A stretch of 64,000 bases of DNA, taken from the NCBI GenBank assembly GCA_964615975.1, contig CAZTTH010000015.1, positions 1 to 64,000 on the forward strand, given 5' to 3'. Positions 36,858 to 46,006 of this stretch are shown here, piece by piece. The translations under genes and the position numbers were made by a program. The notes beneath the pieces are model-generated. The model searched no databases and was not told the origin of the DNA. It worked only from the letters and a program-made list of their open reading frames with translations. The first letter of the stretch is position 1. The number at the start of each line of letters is the position of its first letter. This DNA is from CAZTTH01 sp964615975 (GTDB lineage Bacteria; Verrucomicrobiota; Lentisphaeria; JABSQK01; JAJFLO01).

Positions 36858-37367
36858 ATGAATTTCTTTTCGCGATTGAACGCATGGGTGGCGAAACAGA
36901 CCGACTGGCTCTTTGACCTGATTCGCATTTATCTCGGAATTGGATTATTCGTCAAAGCCATTTATTTCATCAATCACAAGGAATATCTCTTTAATTTGTT
37001 GAATGGCGCCGGACATGATTGGTATGCCGAAGCCATCATTATACACTATGTGATTCTGGCTCATCTGGCGGGTGGATTTTGCATGACATTGGGAATTTTA
37101 ACCCGCTTTGCCGCACTGGTACAAATACCGGTATTGGCGGGCGCGGTTTTTCTGGTCCATTTGCCACAGATGAAAGGCATTGATCCCCGCCAAAACTTGG
37201 AATTCTCCGCATTGGTTTTGTTTCTCCTGATCCTGATCTTTATCCGTGGCGGCGGACCGCTGGCGCTGGACAATACCAAATCCGGAGAAGATCAACCAGT
37301 CCAAGACCCGGCGTCAAAAGAACCGGTAACGCCCCAGGAAGCTGAATCGATTCCACAGTCGGTTTAG
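36858..37367 (+). CDS. DoxX-family membrane protein
   Basis: A 169-residue protein with four hydrophobic segments (about 24-46, 63-90, 95-113 and 125-142) and the DoxX-type feature RIYLGIGLFVKAIYF, then HLAGGFCMTLGILTRFAALVQIP. DoxX proteins occur in quinone/thiosulfate oxidation and in oxidoreductase complexes, but this one has no such neighbours. ATG at 36858 is chosen because GGAGG ends 5 nt upstream; an in-frame ATG at 36846 lies within that ribosome site. The cytoplasmic tail (residues 143-169) is Pro/Gln-rich. Confidence 0.85.
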   Translation: MNFFSRLNAWVAKQTDWLFDLIRIYLGIGLFVKAIYFINHKEYLFNLLNGAGHDWYAEAIIIHYVILAHLAGGFCMTLGILTRFAALVQIPVLAGAVFLVHLPQMKGIDPRQNLEFSALVLFLLILIFIRGGGPLALDNTKSGEDQPVQDPASKEPVTPQEAESIPQSV

Positions 37368-37383
37368 TCGTCATCATTATAAA

Positions 37384-39438
37384 TTATGGGGACGTGGATG
37401 ACTCATTTGGTTTAATCGATTTATTTCCAATCATTTCCATAAATTCCGATTCCGTGATGCAGGTAACCCCCAATTTTCTTGCCTGGGCCAATTTCGCTCC
37501 AGCGTCATCACCAACTATCACAAAATCGGTTTTGGCGCTGACACTGCTGGTGACATTGGCGCCCAATTTGATCAGAATCTCCTTTGCCTGATCGCGGGTT
37601 AGATGAGTTAACGTACCGGTAAGCACACAGATTTTTGCGTTAAAAGGAGAAGGGATCATTTCGCTCGTGTCATCCTGAAATCTTAACCCACTCTGACGCA
37701 AGCGATTAAGCAGAATGAGATGTGTCTCATCCTGAAAATAGCGATACACGCTTTCTGCCATTACCGGGCCGATGTCCGGCACGCGCATCAATTCCTCAAC
37801 TGATGCAGTCGCGATCGCATCCAGATGGTGAAAAGATTGCAGCATTGAACGCGCAGACTTAGCGCCAATGTGCCTGATTCCCAATCCAAAGAGCAAGCGC
37901 CAGGGGGGTTGGTTTTTACTTTCTGCGATCCCTGCGATCAGTTTCGTTATTGATTTTTCTCCCAATCCCGGCAACTGCTTCAAACGTTCGATATCATCAG
38001 GGCGAATTTCGTAAATGTCCGCATAATTTTTTACCAAGTGTTCATCCACCAATAGTTCCACCATCACCTCGCCCAATGACTCAATGTCCATGGCGGCGCG
38101 ACTGGCGAAATGGCGGAGTTGTTCCTTTAGTTGTTGTGGGCATTTATCATTGATGCAGCGGATGGCAATTTCTTCCTCGCTCGTGAATGTCGGGGCATTG
38201 CAGCTGGGACAATGAGATGGGGGCTGAATGGGAATCTCCGCGCCAGTTCTCCGTTCGACAACCGCGCGGATTACCGCGGGAATTATTTCGCCCGCCTTTT
38301 CGATCTCAACCTCATCGCCAATACGAATATCTTTCCGCGCCACTTCGGTAAAATTATGCAGTGTCGCCCGACTTACCGTGGTGCCCGATAGAAATACCGG
38401 CGCCAATTCCGCCACCGGCGTAAGCACGCCCGTTCTTCCAACCTGAACACTAATCCCTTTAACTCGGGTAACCGCTTTTTCCGCCGCGAATTTATAGGCG
38501 ATCGCCCAGCGCGGCGATTTGGTGGTGAAACCCAGTATTTCTCGATCCGCAAATTTATTGACCTTGATGACGGCGCCATCCAAATCATAGGGCAATGAAG
38601 CGCGGGCTTTATCTAATTCATTCACTGCGGCAATAACGGCATCCAGATTATGACAGTGCCGCTGGATCGGCGATATTTTCAGTCCATAGGTTTTCAGGAC
38701 GCGCAATAATTCCTCCTGTGTTTGTATTTCCTTTTGGGAAATTTCACCACATCCATAGAAAATTGCATCCAGGGGGCGTTTTGCGGTTTCCCGCGTGTCG
38801 AGGAGTTTCAACGAACCGGCAGTGGTGTTGCGGGCATTCGCGTATAAGGGTTCGCCCTCTTCCTGGCGTTCCCGATTCAATCTGGCAAAGTCATCCCGGG
38901 TCATGAATACTTCTCCACGTGCTTCCCAAATTGCTGGTGGACAGTCAGTTATAATTCGCGATGGGATGCTGCGCACTGTGCGTATGTTTTCCGTGACATC
39001 GTCGCCGCGTTCACCGTTGCCCCGGGTCAGCGCCCGGATCATGATCCCATTTTCATAACGAATTGAAATACTGACGCCATCGATCTTGGGTTCCACTAGA
39101 TAATCAACCTGATCATGACCAAGTTGTTTGACTATCCGTTGATGGAAAGCACGCAGTTCAGCTTCTGAATAAGTATTGTCAAGGCTGAGCATGGGGAGTG
39201 CGTGAGGAAAACTATGGAATTGGCTTAGTACTTGCCCGCCAACTTTTTGCGTTGGCGAATGTGATACTTTCAAGTCCGGGTTTTCATTCTCAAGGCGGAC
39301 CAGTTCGGCATACAGCCGATCAAATTCTGCGTCTGATATTACTGGTTGCGCAAGAACATGATAAAGATAATTATGGCGTTCAATTTCACGGCGAAGAGAC
39401 TCAATACGTTCGGAGGGATTTTCAATCGCGGATATCAT
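37384..39438 (-). CDS. ligA: NAD-dependent DNA ligase LigA
   Basis: Seals nicks in DNA using NAD+. Order: Ia and adenylation domain with the nucleophile Lys118 in EPKIDGVSISI, OB fold (VQVGRTGVLTPVAEL), zinc finger (CPSC ... CINDKC), helix-hairpin-helix repeats (LPGLGEKS, VPDIGPVMAES), and a C-terminal BRCT domain (GTLTHLTRDQAKEILIKLGANV). The ATG at 39438 is chosen: it puts the Lys at 118, near E. coli's 115; the frame opens at 39501 with an added 21-residue leader. Neither start has a clear ribosome site. Length 684 residues, typical. Confidence 0.96.
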   Translation of the reverse strand: MISAIENPSERIESLRREIERHNYLYHVLAQPVISDAEFDRLYAELVRLENENPDLKVSHSPTQKVGGQVLSQFHSFPHALPMLSLDNTYSEAELRAFHQRIVKQLGHDQVDYLVEPKIDGVSISIRYENGIMIRALTRGNGERGDDVTENIRTVRSIPSRIITDCPPAIWEARGEVFMTRDDFARLNRERQEEGEPLYANARNTTAGSLKLLDTRETAKRPLDAIFYGCGEISQKEIQTQEELLRVLKTYGLKISPIQRHCHNLDAVIAAVNELDKARASLPYDLDGAVIKVNKFADREILGFTTKSPRWAIAYKFAAEKAVTRVKGISVQVGRTGVLTPVAELAPVFLSGTTVSRATLHNFTEVARKDIRIGDEVEIEKAGEIIPAVIRAVVERRTGAEIPIQPPSHCPSCNAPTFTSEEEIAIRCINDKCPQQLKEQLRHFASRAAMDIESLGEVMVELLVDEHLVKNYADIYEIRPDDIERLKQLPGLGEKSITKLIAGIAESKNQPPWRLLFGLGIRHIGAKSARSMLQSFHHLDAIATASVEELMRVPDIGPVMAESVYRYFQDETHLILLNRLRQSGLRFQDDTSEMIPSPFNAKICVLTGTLTHLTRDQAKEILIKLGANVTSSVSAKTDFVIVGDDAGAKLAQARKLGVTCITESEFMEMIGNKSIKPNESSTSP

Positions 39439-39583
39439 GAAAGCAGCAAAAACGACTGGAATTTTTATACAGGAAGTGACGAAATATTTTAATTTCGGCA
39501 TGAAAATTTTTTAATTTGTTTTGTTATGATTGAAATGTGCTATTAAAATTATGCATATACAAAATAAATAATTATTATATTTT

Positions 39584-40861
39584 GTGATGAGAATAAACAA
39601 TCAAATGCCTACTCCAAAAAATGCGTTGGTAAGTTTGAAATCAATGACAACGGTTGTCGCTGATACTGGCGACATTGATGCCATTAAAAAATATACTCCA
39701 ACCGACGCGACCACGAATCCATCTCTCCTTTACGCGGCTGCTCAAATGCCGCAATATAAACACCTTGTGGAAGATGCGATTGCATATGGACAGACAAAAG
39801 GTCGTACCGAGGCCCAAAAATTGTCTAAAACCATCGATCGATTATTTGTCAATTTCGGCCGTGAAATTCTTGCCATCGTACCCCGATTTGTTTCAACCGA
39901 AGTTGATGCCAGATTATCTTTCGATACTCGTGGATCAATAGACAAAGCGCGTGAATTCATCAAGTTATATAACGAGGTTGGGATCGGCAAAGATCGCATA
40001 TTAATCAAATTGGCTTCCACCTGGGAAGGCATCCGCGCCGCCGCGACTTTGGAACAGGAAGGCATACACTGCAATATGACTTTGTTGTTCGGCTTTGGTC
40101 AGGCTGTTGCCTGTGCCGAAGCCGGTGTTTTTTTAATTTCTCCCTTTGTGGGGCGTATTCTCGATTGGCATAAGGAAAAAGAGAAGCGTGATTCATATAC
40201 TCCAGACGAAGACCCTGGCGTCAAATCCGTGCGTAGAATTTATAATTATTATAAAAAATACGATTATAAAACGGTGGTTATGGGCGCCAGTTTTCGCAAC
40301 GTAGATGAAATCACCGCCTTAGCTGGTTGTGATTTATTGACTATCAGTCCTAAATTTCTGGAATCTTTACAGAATAATACCATGACACTGCCACGCCTAC
40401 TCTCACCCAAGCTGGCGGAAAAAAATTGCCGGGATTCAAAAATAAGCTTGGATGAAAAGGCATTCCGTTGGATGCTGAATGAAGATGCGATGGCAACTGA
40501 AAAATTGGCTGAAGGAATCCGTAAGTTTACGGAGGATGTAGTCAAACTAGAAACCCTCGTTAAGGAACGAGTAACAAAAGGGAGTACCATGAAAGCAAAA
40601 AAAACCACAACCAAAACCAACTCAGTAAAAGCGTCAGTTAAATCCAAAGCACCGGTCGCCGCTGCCAAACCTGTTGCCAAATCAACAGCCAAGCCCGCGG
40701 CAAAACCGGCGGCGAAACCCGCTGCCAAACCGGCCGCGAAACCCGCTGCCAAACCGGCCGCGAAACCCGCTGCCAAGCCGGCCGCGAAACCCGCTGCCAA
40801 AGCAGCCGCAAAACCGGCGGCGAAACCCGCTGCCAAGCCCGCGGCAAAAGCAAAAAAGTAA
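39584..40861 (+). CDS. tal: Transaldolase with histone-H1-like Lys/Ala/Pro tail
   Basis: A 425-residue protein. Residues about 14-325 are a TalB-type transaldolase (pentose phosphate pathway): DTGDIDAIKKY, DATTNPSL, the Schiff-base Lys in ILIKLASTWEGI, and GRILDWHK. From residue 336 (MKAKKTTTKTNS) to 425 the chain becomes almost entirely Lys, Ala, Pro and Thr, with a PAAK unit repeated many times, like the C-terminal domain of histone H1 or bacterial AlgP/HC-type proteins. Such a tail is foreign to transaldolases. It may target the enzyme to nucleic acid, or be a separate protein from an internal start (listed). The first ATG at 39584 is followed by an in-frame ATG seven codons on. Confidence 0.93.
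   Translation: MMRINNQMPTPKNALVSLKSMTTVVADTGDIDAIKKYTPTDATTNPSLLYAAAQMPQYKHLVEDAIAYGQTKGRTEAQKLSKTIDRLFVNFGREILAIVPRFVSTEVDARLSFDTRGSIDKAREFIKLYNEVGIGKDRILIKLASTWEGIRAAATLEQEGIHCNMTLLFGFGQAVACAEAGVFLISPFVGRILDWHKEKEKRDSYTPDEDPGVKSVRRIYNYYKKYDYKTVVMGASFRNVDEITALAGCDLLTISPKFLESLQNNTMTLPRLLSPKLAEKNCRDSKISLDEKAFRWMLNEDAMATEKLAEGIRKFTEDVVKLETLVKERVTKGSTMKAKKTTTKTNSVKASVKSKAPVAAAKPVAKSTAKPAAKPAAKPAAKPAAKPAAKPAAKPAAKPAAKPAAKAAAKPAAKPAAKPAAKAKK
40589..40861 (+). CDS. Possible independent H1-like basic protein from internal start
   Basis: ATG 40589 is in frame with the transaldolase (codon 336) and is preceded by AAAAGGGAG, whose G-rich core lies 4 nt before the ATG. Translation here would yield a 90-residue Lys/Ala/Pro protein, MKAKKTTTKTNSVKAS followed by PAAK repeats, resembling small bacterial histone-like proteins. 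Sequence alone cannot tell whether this start is used, whether the tail exists only in the fusion, or whether both products are made. Confidence 0.3.
   Translation: MKAKKTTTKTNSVKASVKSKAPVAAAKPVAKSTAKPAAKPAAKPAAKPAAKPAAKPAAKPAAKPAAKPAAKAAAKPAAKPAAKPAAKAKK
40687..40852 (+). repeat. Tandem 12/24-nt repeats coding PAAK units
   Basis: Imperfect 12-nt units encoding Pro-Ala-Ala-Lys, arranged partly as a 24-nt higher-order repeat that alternates CCGGCCGCGAAA and CCCGCTGCCAAA. Copy number is likely to vary between strains by slippage, which would change tail length without breaking the frame. Confidence 0.85.
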
Positions 40862-41513
40862 GAAATTACACGACGCTGATTTCGGCTTTGTCGATTTAAG
40901 TTTGTTGAGGGATAAAATTCCTTTTTAGTCCCATTGATTTGGAAGGCACTGTTGTGTTTTTTATCCTTGGGATGGCAGTGGTGTTTTTTCTCTCAAATCA
41001 ACTTGCCAATCAGACGGCTTAAGAATGGGGTTTTCAAGGTTTAATAAGTCCTTGATTACCCCTTTTTGCCTTATCTCATTCGTAGAAAACCCTTTCTCTT
41101 TTCGTTTCATGATCATGGTGTCAAGGATACCGCGGGACGGTATGCTTCAAGCTCTAGTTTGACATGTATCCCGATGGGAGTGGATTATCGGGAAGATCAT
41201 GAGAACATCATCGAATTCGACTGGAAAAAAGAATCTCGGGAAGATAATGTTCCGTCAAGTAATCCAGAGTGGAATCATTACCTTCTACTGATTCGCATTC
41301 ACACTTCAAGGAATCCAAGGCCGGCAAGGTCTGCGTAACATACCTAACAGAATAAACTCAAGGACGGTTTTCTACTCAGAGTAGCATGGAATGTATACCA
41401 GGCAAGGAATTGACTCATTGGACTGGCAGCTGATTTCAGAAATAACGACTGTTGGCATGAGATTAAACCCTGTTTTTTTCATTTATCATGAACCTTAAGA
41501 GAAAGATTTTATT
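40862..41513. other. Gene-poor region upstream of the E1-KASIII fusion gene
   Basis: About 650 nt. A 90-codon frame (41066-41338) exists but has no recognisable domain and no convincing ribosome site, so I do not call it. No clear promoter, terminator or RNA was seen. The fusion gene downstream is therefore probably transcribed alone. Confidence 0.5.
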
Positions 41514-44500
41514 ATGAGCGTAGGGTTGGTCACACCACATGGACGTTCTGCTGATGATTATGTGAGCCCGATATCACAAAAGACACCACCATCATTACCT
41601 GAAGACATCATCATGGATCTCTACCGCCACATGTTTACGGCCAGAGAGATTGACATGATGGAAGCTCAGTATGTAAAATCTGGTGATGCCTTTTTCCATG
41701 TATCAGGCGCTGGCCACGAATCGATAGCCGCACTTAATCCACATCTGATTCAGGACGACTGGCTGCATTGTCATTACCGGGATAAAGCGCTTATGCTAGC
41801 CCGGGGAATAACCCCTGAGCAGTTTTTTCTCAGCTTATTCGCCAAGGACGCTTCACACTCCCAAGGCCGGCAAATGAGCGCCCATATGAGTGATCGATCG
41901 CGAAATATTTTAAGTCTTGTCGGTCCGGTTGGCAACAACGCCTTGCAAGCAGTTGGGGTTGCTTGGGAAATCAGCGAACAAGCCAGTAAACCAATCGTAA
42001 TCTGTTCTCTAGGTGACGGCACAACGCAACAAGGCGAGGTACTCGAAGCGATTGCCGAAGCGGTGCGCTGGGAACTCCCGGTATTATTCATTATTGAGGA
42101 CAATCACTTTTCCATCTCCACCCGAACTGGCGGCAAGACCTTCTATTCTCATCCAGGTGGACACCAGCCCGATGAGTTTTATGGACTTAAAATACACCGG
42201 ATCGACGGTCGCGACCCGATACAGTGCCATCAGCATTTTGGCATTGTCGTAGACGAGGTGCGCTCAACCCGCGCTCCGGGATTAGTGATTATGGATGTTG
42301 AAAGATTGGTAGATCATACCAACGCGGATGATCAGCGTGTCTATCGCGAAACCGCGGATATTGAACGTGCCAGAAGCGAATCCGATCCTATACCTCGACT
42401 AGCGCAGGCGCTGCTTTCCGCTGGAGTTAAGAAGAAAGCATTAAATACCCTTGAAGCTGATATTCGCAGTCAGGTAAGGGCAGCGGTGAGCCAGGCGCAA
42501 AACAGTCGGGATCCCCAACCGATGTTTGAGGCCAAGAAACCTTTGCCAAATAAATTTTATTCCGCCACATCAGAGTATACCGGCAACAGTGAAAAGCCGC
42601 GCCTCACCATGCTTGAGGCGATCAAGGAAGTATTTCGTCAGCGATTGCGTGAGGATCAGAAAATCAACCTCTATGGGGAAGACATTGAGGACCCCAAAGG
42701 GGATGTCTTTGGACTTACTCGCAGCCTGACAGATGAGTTTCCAGGTCGCGTTCGTAATTCACCGCTTACCGAATCAACGATTGTGGGCGTCGCCATCGGA
42801 CGGGCGCTGGCTGGAGGGAAATCTGTAGCTTTCCTGCAATTCGCTGATTTCCTTCCGCTCGCCTATAATCAGATTCTTTCCGAACTGGGCTCGATGTACT
42901 GGCGCACTGGCGGCTCATGGCAATGTCCAGTGATTATCATGATTACATGTGGAGGATATCGGCCCGGGTTGGGACCATTTCATGCTCAAACCCTGGAAGC
43001 GATCGCAGCCCATACACCCGGAGTGGATGTCTTCATGCCTTCCAGCGCGGCAGACGCTGCCGGCTTACTCAACGCCGCCTTCGATTCCGGAAGACCAACT
43101 TTGTTTTTTTACCCGAAGAGCTGTCTCAACGACCATGGCGCGACAACCTCAGCTGATGTTCGGGAACAATTTGTTCCCCTAGGCAAGGCACGGATCGAAA
43201 AAAGCGGTAATGATTTAACCTTGGTCGCCTGGGGCAATACCGTCTCCCGCTGTCGACAGTCAGCCAAGATATTGGAATCAAAGGGCATACACTCAACGCT
43301 TATCGATCTACGCTGCCTCTCGCCATGGGATGAAGAAGCCGTTATTGACTCGGTGCGCAAGAGCCGGAAGTTGGTGGTGGCTCATGAGGACAATCAAACC
43401 TGTGGAATGGGTGCGGAAATTATTGCGGTGGTTGCCGAAAAAGCAGGTGTGCCAGTTGCGATCGCGCGTGTCACCAGGGCTGATACCTTTGTTCCTTTTA
43501 ACTTCGCCAACCAACTTGAGATATTACCCTCATTCAAGCGCATTTTATCTGCCGCCGCCGGACTCTGCAATCTCGATATAGAATGGAAAAAACCAGCCAC
43601 AGCACCTAGCAGCCAGGTAAACGTGGAAGCCATTGGCACCAGCCCTTCTGACGAAACCGCAACAATTGTGCAATGGTGTGTGAAAATTGGCGACACAATT
43701 GAAAAAGGCACCAAATTAGCCGAAATCGAAGCCGAAAAATCGACTACCGAATTGCTGTCCTCGGTGGATGGGACTGTCACCACCATGCTCATTGAAGAGG
43801 GCACAACTGTAAAAGTGGGCACACCAATCATGAAGATTACCGTGGCCGATAGAGAACAACACCGCGTCCAACCGGTTACCAAAGAGGATCCTGGCACGCC
43901 CATTTTAAGACCACGGATACCTACAATCCTGGCAACGACAGATCCGCCGGATATCCGCGACACACAGTCAACCACCGTCACCCTCCTGAGTGTGGAAACC
44001 GCGCTGGCTTCACGGATTGTCCCGAATCAGGAGATTTTGGTATCCTTCCCCGGCAAAAAACATGAAGACATCTTTAACAGCACGGGAATAAATCAACGCC
44101 GCTGGGTGGCTGATGGAGAAAACGCGTTGACACTCGCGGTGAAAGCGGCACGAAATGCCATTGCCCAGGCAGGCTTGTCCATATCCGACATTGACATGAT
44201 TCTCTGCAGCACCACGACTCCTCTGGAAATTACCCCGGCATTGGCCTGCCGGTTACTTTATGAGCTGGCGGGAGATGATAGTGAGTGCCAGGCCCATGAC
44301 ATCCTCGCCGCCTGTTCAGGATATCTCTACGGCCTGCAAAACGCCTATGACTTTCTTCAATCCAGCCCCAGATCCAAGGTCTTATTAGTTACTTCCGAGG
44401 TGCTTTCACCGCTGATAGATCTCACCGATTTTAATACCGCCATTATCTTTGGAGATGCGGCCACAGCCACCATCTTGGGCACAATAGACGGGAATGCTTC

Positions 44501-44936
44501 TGGTAAAATCCGCATTCATCGTCCGGTTCTGTCGGCACATGGAGAACCCGGGCGCCACTTGCGCGTGCCCTTGGGATCGGAAACCAACCGGGGATATATA
44601 GCGATGAATGGCTCCAAGGTTTATTCGGAGGGAATTCGGCGGATGATTGACATGCTTCAACGCGCCTGTGCCCAGCTTCATCTCGCACCCAAGAACCTTG
44701 ACCTGGTCATTCCCCATCAAGCGAATGATCGTATTTTACAATCCATTCGCACTCGCCTCGATCTCCCGGAAGCCAAAGTCTTCAGTAATATTGCCAACAT
44801 TGGTAATACCTCATCAAGTACGATTCCATTGTGCCTGAGTGAAATCATCCCCCAACGTCAGCCCGGGGAACATTGGGGATTAACGGCTTTTGGCGGCGGG
44901 TTTACTTTCGGCGCTTGTATTCTCGAAACGTTGTAA
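41514..44936 (+). CDS. E1alpha-E1beta-lipoyl-KASIII fusion (2-oxo acid dehydrogenase/ketoacyl synthase)
   Basis: A single 1140-residue protein. Residues about 30-335 are E1alpha with the ThDP motif GDG (167-169) to Asn197. About 362-690 are E1beta (YGEDIEDPKGDVFG, FADFLPLAYNQI). About 708-778 are a lipoyl domain with the modifiable Lys742 in EAEKSTTE. About 823-1140 are a full-length FabH-like KASIII with the intact triad Cys934 (AACSGYLYG), His1068 (PHQAN) and Asn1098 (IGNTSSS). There is no E2 acyltransferase or E3 domain, and none nearby. A 2-oxo acid, perhaps branched-chain, would be decarboxylated and the acyl group loaded on lipoyl, then possibly condensed with malonyl-ACP. The start lies after AAGAGAAAG; monocistronic. 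Confidence 0.92.
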   Translation: MSVGLVTPHGRSADDYVSPISQKTPPSLPEDIIMDLYRHMFTAREIDMMEAQYVKSGDAFFHVSGAGHESIAALNPHLIQDDWLHCHYRDKALMLARGITPEQFFLSLFAKDASHSQGRQMSAHMSDRSRNILSLVGPVGNNALQAVGVAWEISEQASKPIVICSLGDGTTQQGEVLEAIAEAVRWELPVLFIIEDNHFSISTRTGGKTFYSHPGGHQPDEFYGLKIHRIDGRDPIQCHQHFGIVVDEVRSTRAPGLVIMDVERLVDHTNADDQRVYRETADIERARSESDPIPRLAQALLSAGVKKKALNTLEADIRSQVRAAVSQAQNSRDPQPMFEAKKPLPNKFYSATSEYTGNSEKPRLTMLEAIKEVFRQRLREDQKINLYGEDIEDPKGDVFGLTRSLTDEFPGRVRNSPLTESTIVGVAIGRALAGGKSVAFLQFADFLPLAYNQILSELGSMYWRTGGSWQCPVIIMITCGGYRPGLGPFHAQTLEAIAAHTPGVDVFMPSSAADAAGLLNAAFDSGRPTLFFYPKSCLNDHGATTSADVREQFVPLGKARIEKSGNDLTLVAWGNTVSRCRQSAKILESKGIHSTLIDLRCLSPWDEEAVIDSVRKSRKLVVAHEDNQTCGMGAEIIAVVAEKAGVPVAIARVTRADTFVPFNFANQLEILPSFKRILSAAAGLCNLDIEWKKPATAPSSQVNVEAIGTSPSDETATIVQWCVKIGDTIEKGTKLAEIEAEKSTTELLSSVDGTVTTMLIEEGTTVKVGTPIMKITVADREQHRVQPVTKEDPGTPILRPRIPTILATTDPPDIRDTQSTTVTLLSVETALASRIVPNQEILVSFPGKKHEDIFNSTGINQRRWVADGENALTLAVKAARNAIAQAGLSISDIDMILCSTTTPLEITPALACRLLYELAGDDSECQAHDILAACSGYLYGLQNAYDFLQSSPRSKVLLVTSEVLSPLIDLTDFNTAIIFGDAATATILGTIDGNASGKIRIHRPVLSAHGEPGRHLRVPLGSETNRGYIAMNGSKVYSEGIRRMIDMLQRACAQLHLAPKNLDLVIPHQANDRILQSIRTRLDLPEAKVFSNIANIGNTSSSTIPLCLSEIIPQRQPGEHWGLTAFGGGFTFGACILETL

Positions 44937-45109
44937 CACACACTGTCATCTACTCGATCGATGGAAATTCGCGTTTGGTTGGCATTGCGAAAAAACCAGT
45001 CCGGCCAAATCCCGTGTTCCTTCACTACTGCATGCTTTGTCCAACCAATAACGCGGCGGTCCCATTTGTGGGTTTCGTGGGTCTGAAATTCACTCCTGAA
45101 AGCGATGAT

Positions 45110-46006
45110 TCAGGTCGCCTCAACGAGTTGATCGGGAGGCAATTCCAAGGTAATTCTGCCTAATTTTCCACAGCGAAAATCCTGGATCAACGCGGTGGCG
45201 GCACGGCGCAGATCCGGGCGACTGTAGGCCATTAAAAATCCCCGATGTTGGCAAATGGCGGCTAAAAACGCATCATAATCAACTGGCGGGGTGGTTAGAT
45301 TGTAGACTGATCGAATGCCATCGGGAGCGGATAAGCGACAGTGATCGAAGACGATTTTACCCGCGATCTCGGCGGGCACAATTTCTTCCTTGATAACTGC
45401 CAGAACCGCCAGTTTCACCCCCGTGTTTTGCGCTTCGATTCGTGGAAACATGACCCCGGGCGTATCCAGCAACTCCAGATGATCATTGAGTTTGATCCAT
45501 TGGGTTTGGCGCGTAACTCCCGGGAAAGGCGCCACCTTGGTCTTGCGTTGTCTGGTCAGCAAATTGATCAGAGTTGACTTGCCAATATTGGGGACACCAA
45601 CAATCATGATCCGGATTGATCGACGGGAACGAGCCACATTGGTTTTTGCCCGCATCAATTGGGTGGCTATTGTGGTCAAAAACGACAACAATTTAGCGAT
45701 TGATGCCGGGCGATCTTTTTGGATGAACAAACAGATATGGGATTGGGATTGATAGTATGACTGCCATGCCTGGGTAGCGGCAGGATCAGCCAGATCACAT
45801 TTACTCAGAACCGTGATGTGCCGTTGATTTTTTATCATCTCCCGCAAGCGCGGGTTGGTGGTGCTTGCCGGAGCTCGGGCATCGATGAGTTCCAATACAA
45901 TATCAATCAACCGCAAGTGATTTTGGATTTCCCTTTCCGCCTTGAGCATGTGACCGGGATACCAGGAAATGGCTGGAGATTCAGGAACATGGTCAGACGG
46001 ACTCAA
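45110..46006 (-). CDS. rbgA: Ribosome biogenesis GTPase RbgA/YlqF
   Basis: A 298-residue circularly permuted GTPase required for late 50S assembly. The order G4-G1-G3 is visible: SKCDLADP (G4), then GVPNIGKSTLIN (G1) and DTPGVMFP (G3). The N-terminus WYPGHMLKAEREI is diagnostic. The only in-frame start before that motif is TTG at 46006, directly after the upstream gene's TGA (TGATTG), so translation is probably coupled to the preceding secreted-protein gene. The C-terminal ANTAR-like RNA-binding helices are present. Confidence 0.93.
   Translation of the reverse strand: MSPSDHVPESPAISWYPGHMLKAEREIQNHLRLIDIVLELIDARAPASTTNPRLREMIKNQRHITVLSKCDLADPAATQAWQSYYQSQSHICLFIQKDRPASIAKLLSFLTTIATQLMRAKTNVARSRRSIRIMIVGVPNIGKSTLINLLTRQRKTKVAPFPGVTRQTQWIKLNDHLELLDTPGVMFPRIEAQNTGVKLAVLAVIKEEIVPAEIAGKIVFDHCRLSAPDGIRSVYNLTTPPVDYDAFLAAICQHRGFLMAYSRPDLRRAATALIQDFRCGKLGRITLELPPDQLVEAT

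Noticed and set aside
40264..40836. Minus-strand frame opposite the transaldolase tail with Ala/Gly/Phe repeats
   Set aside because: It is the antisense of the PAAK repeat in another frame; composition is an artefact of the repeat and no ribosome site exists.
41066..41338. 90-codon plus-strand frame before the E1-KASIII gene
   Set aside because: No domain, no ribosome site, and residue mix resembles random translation.
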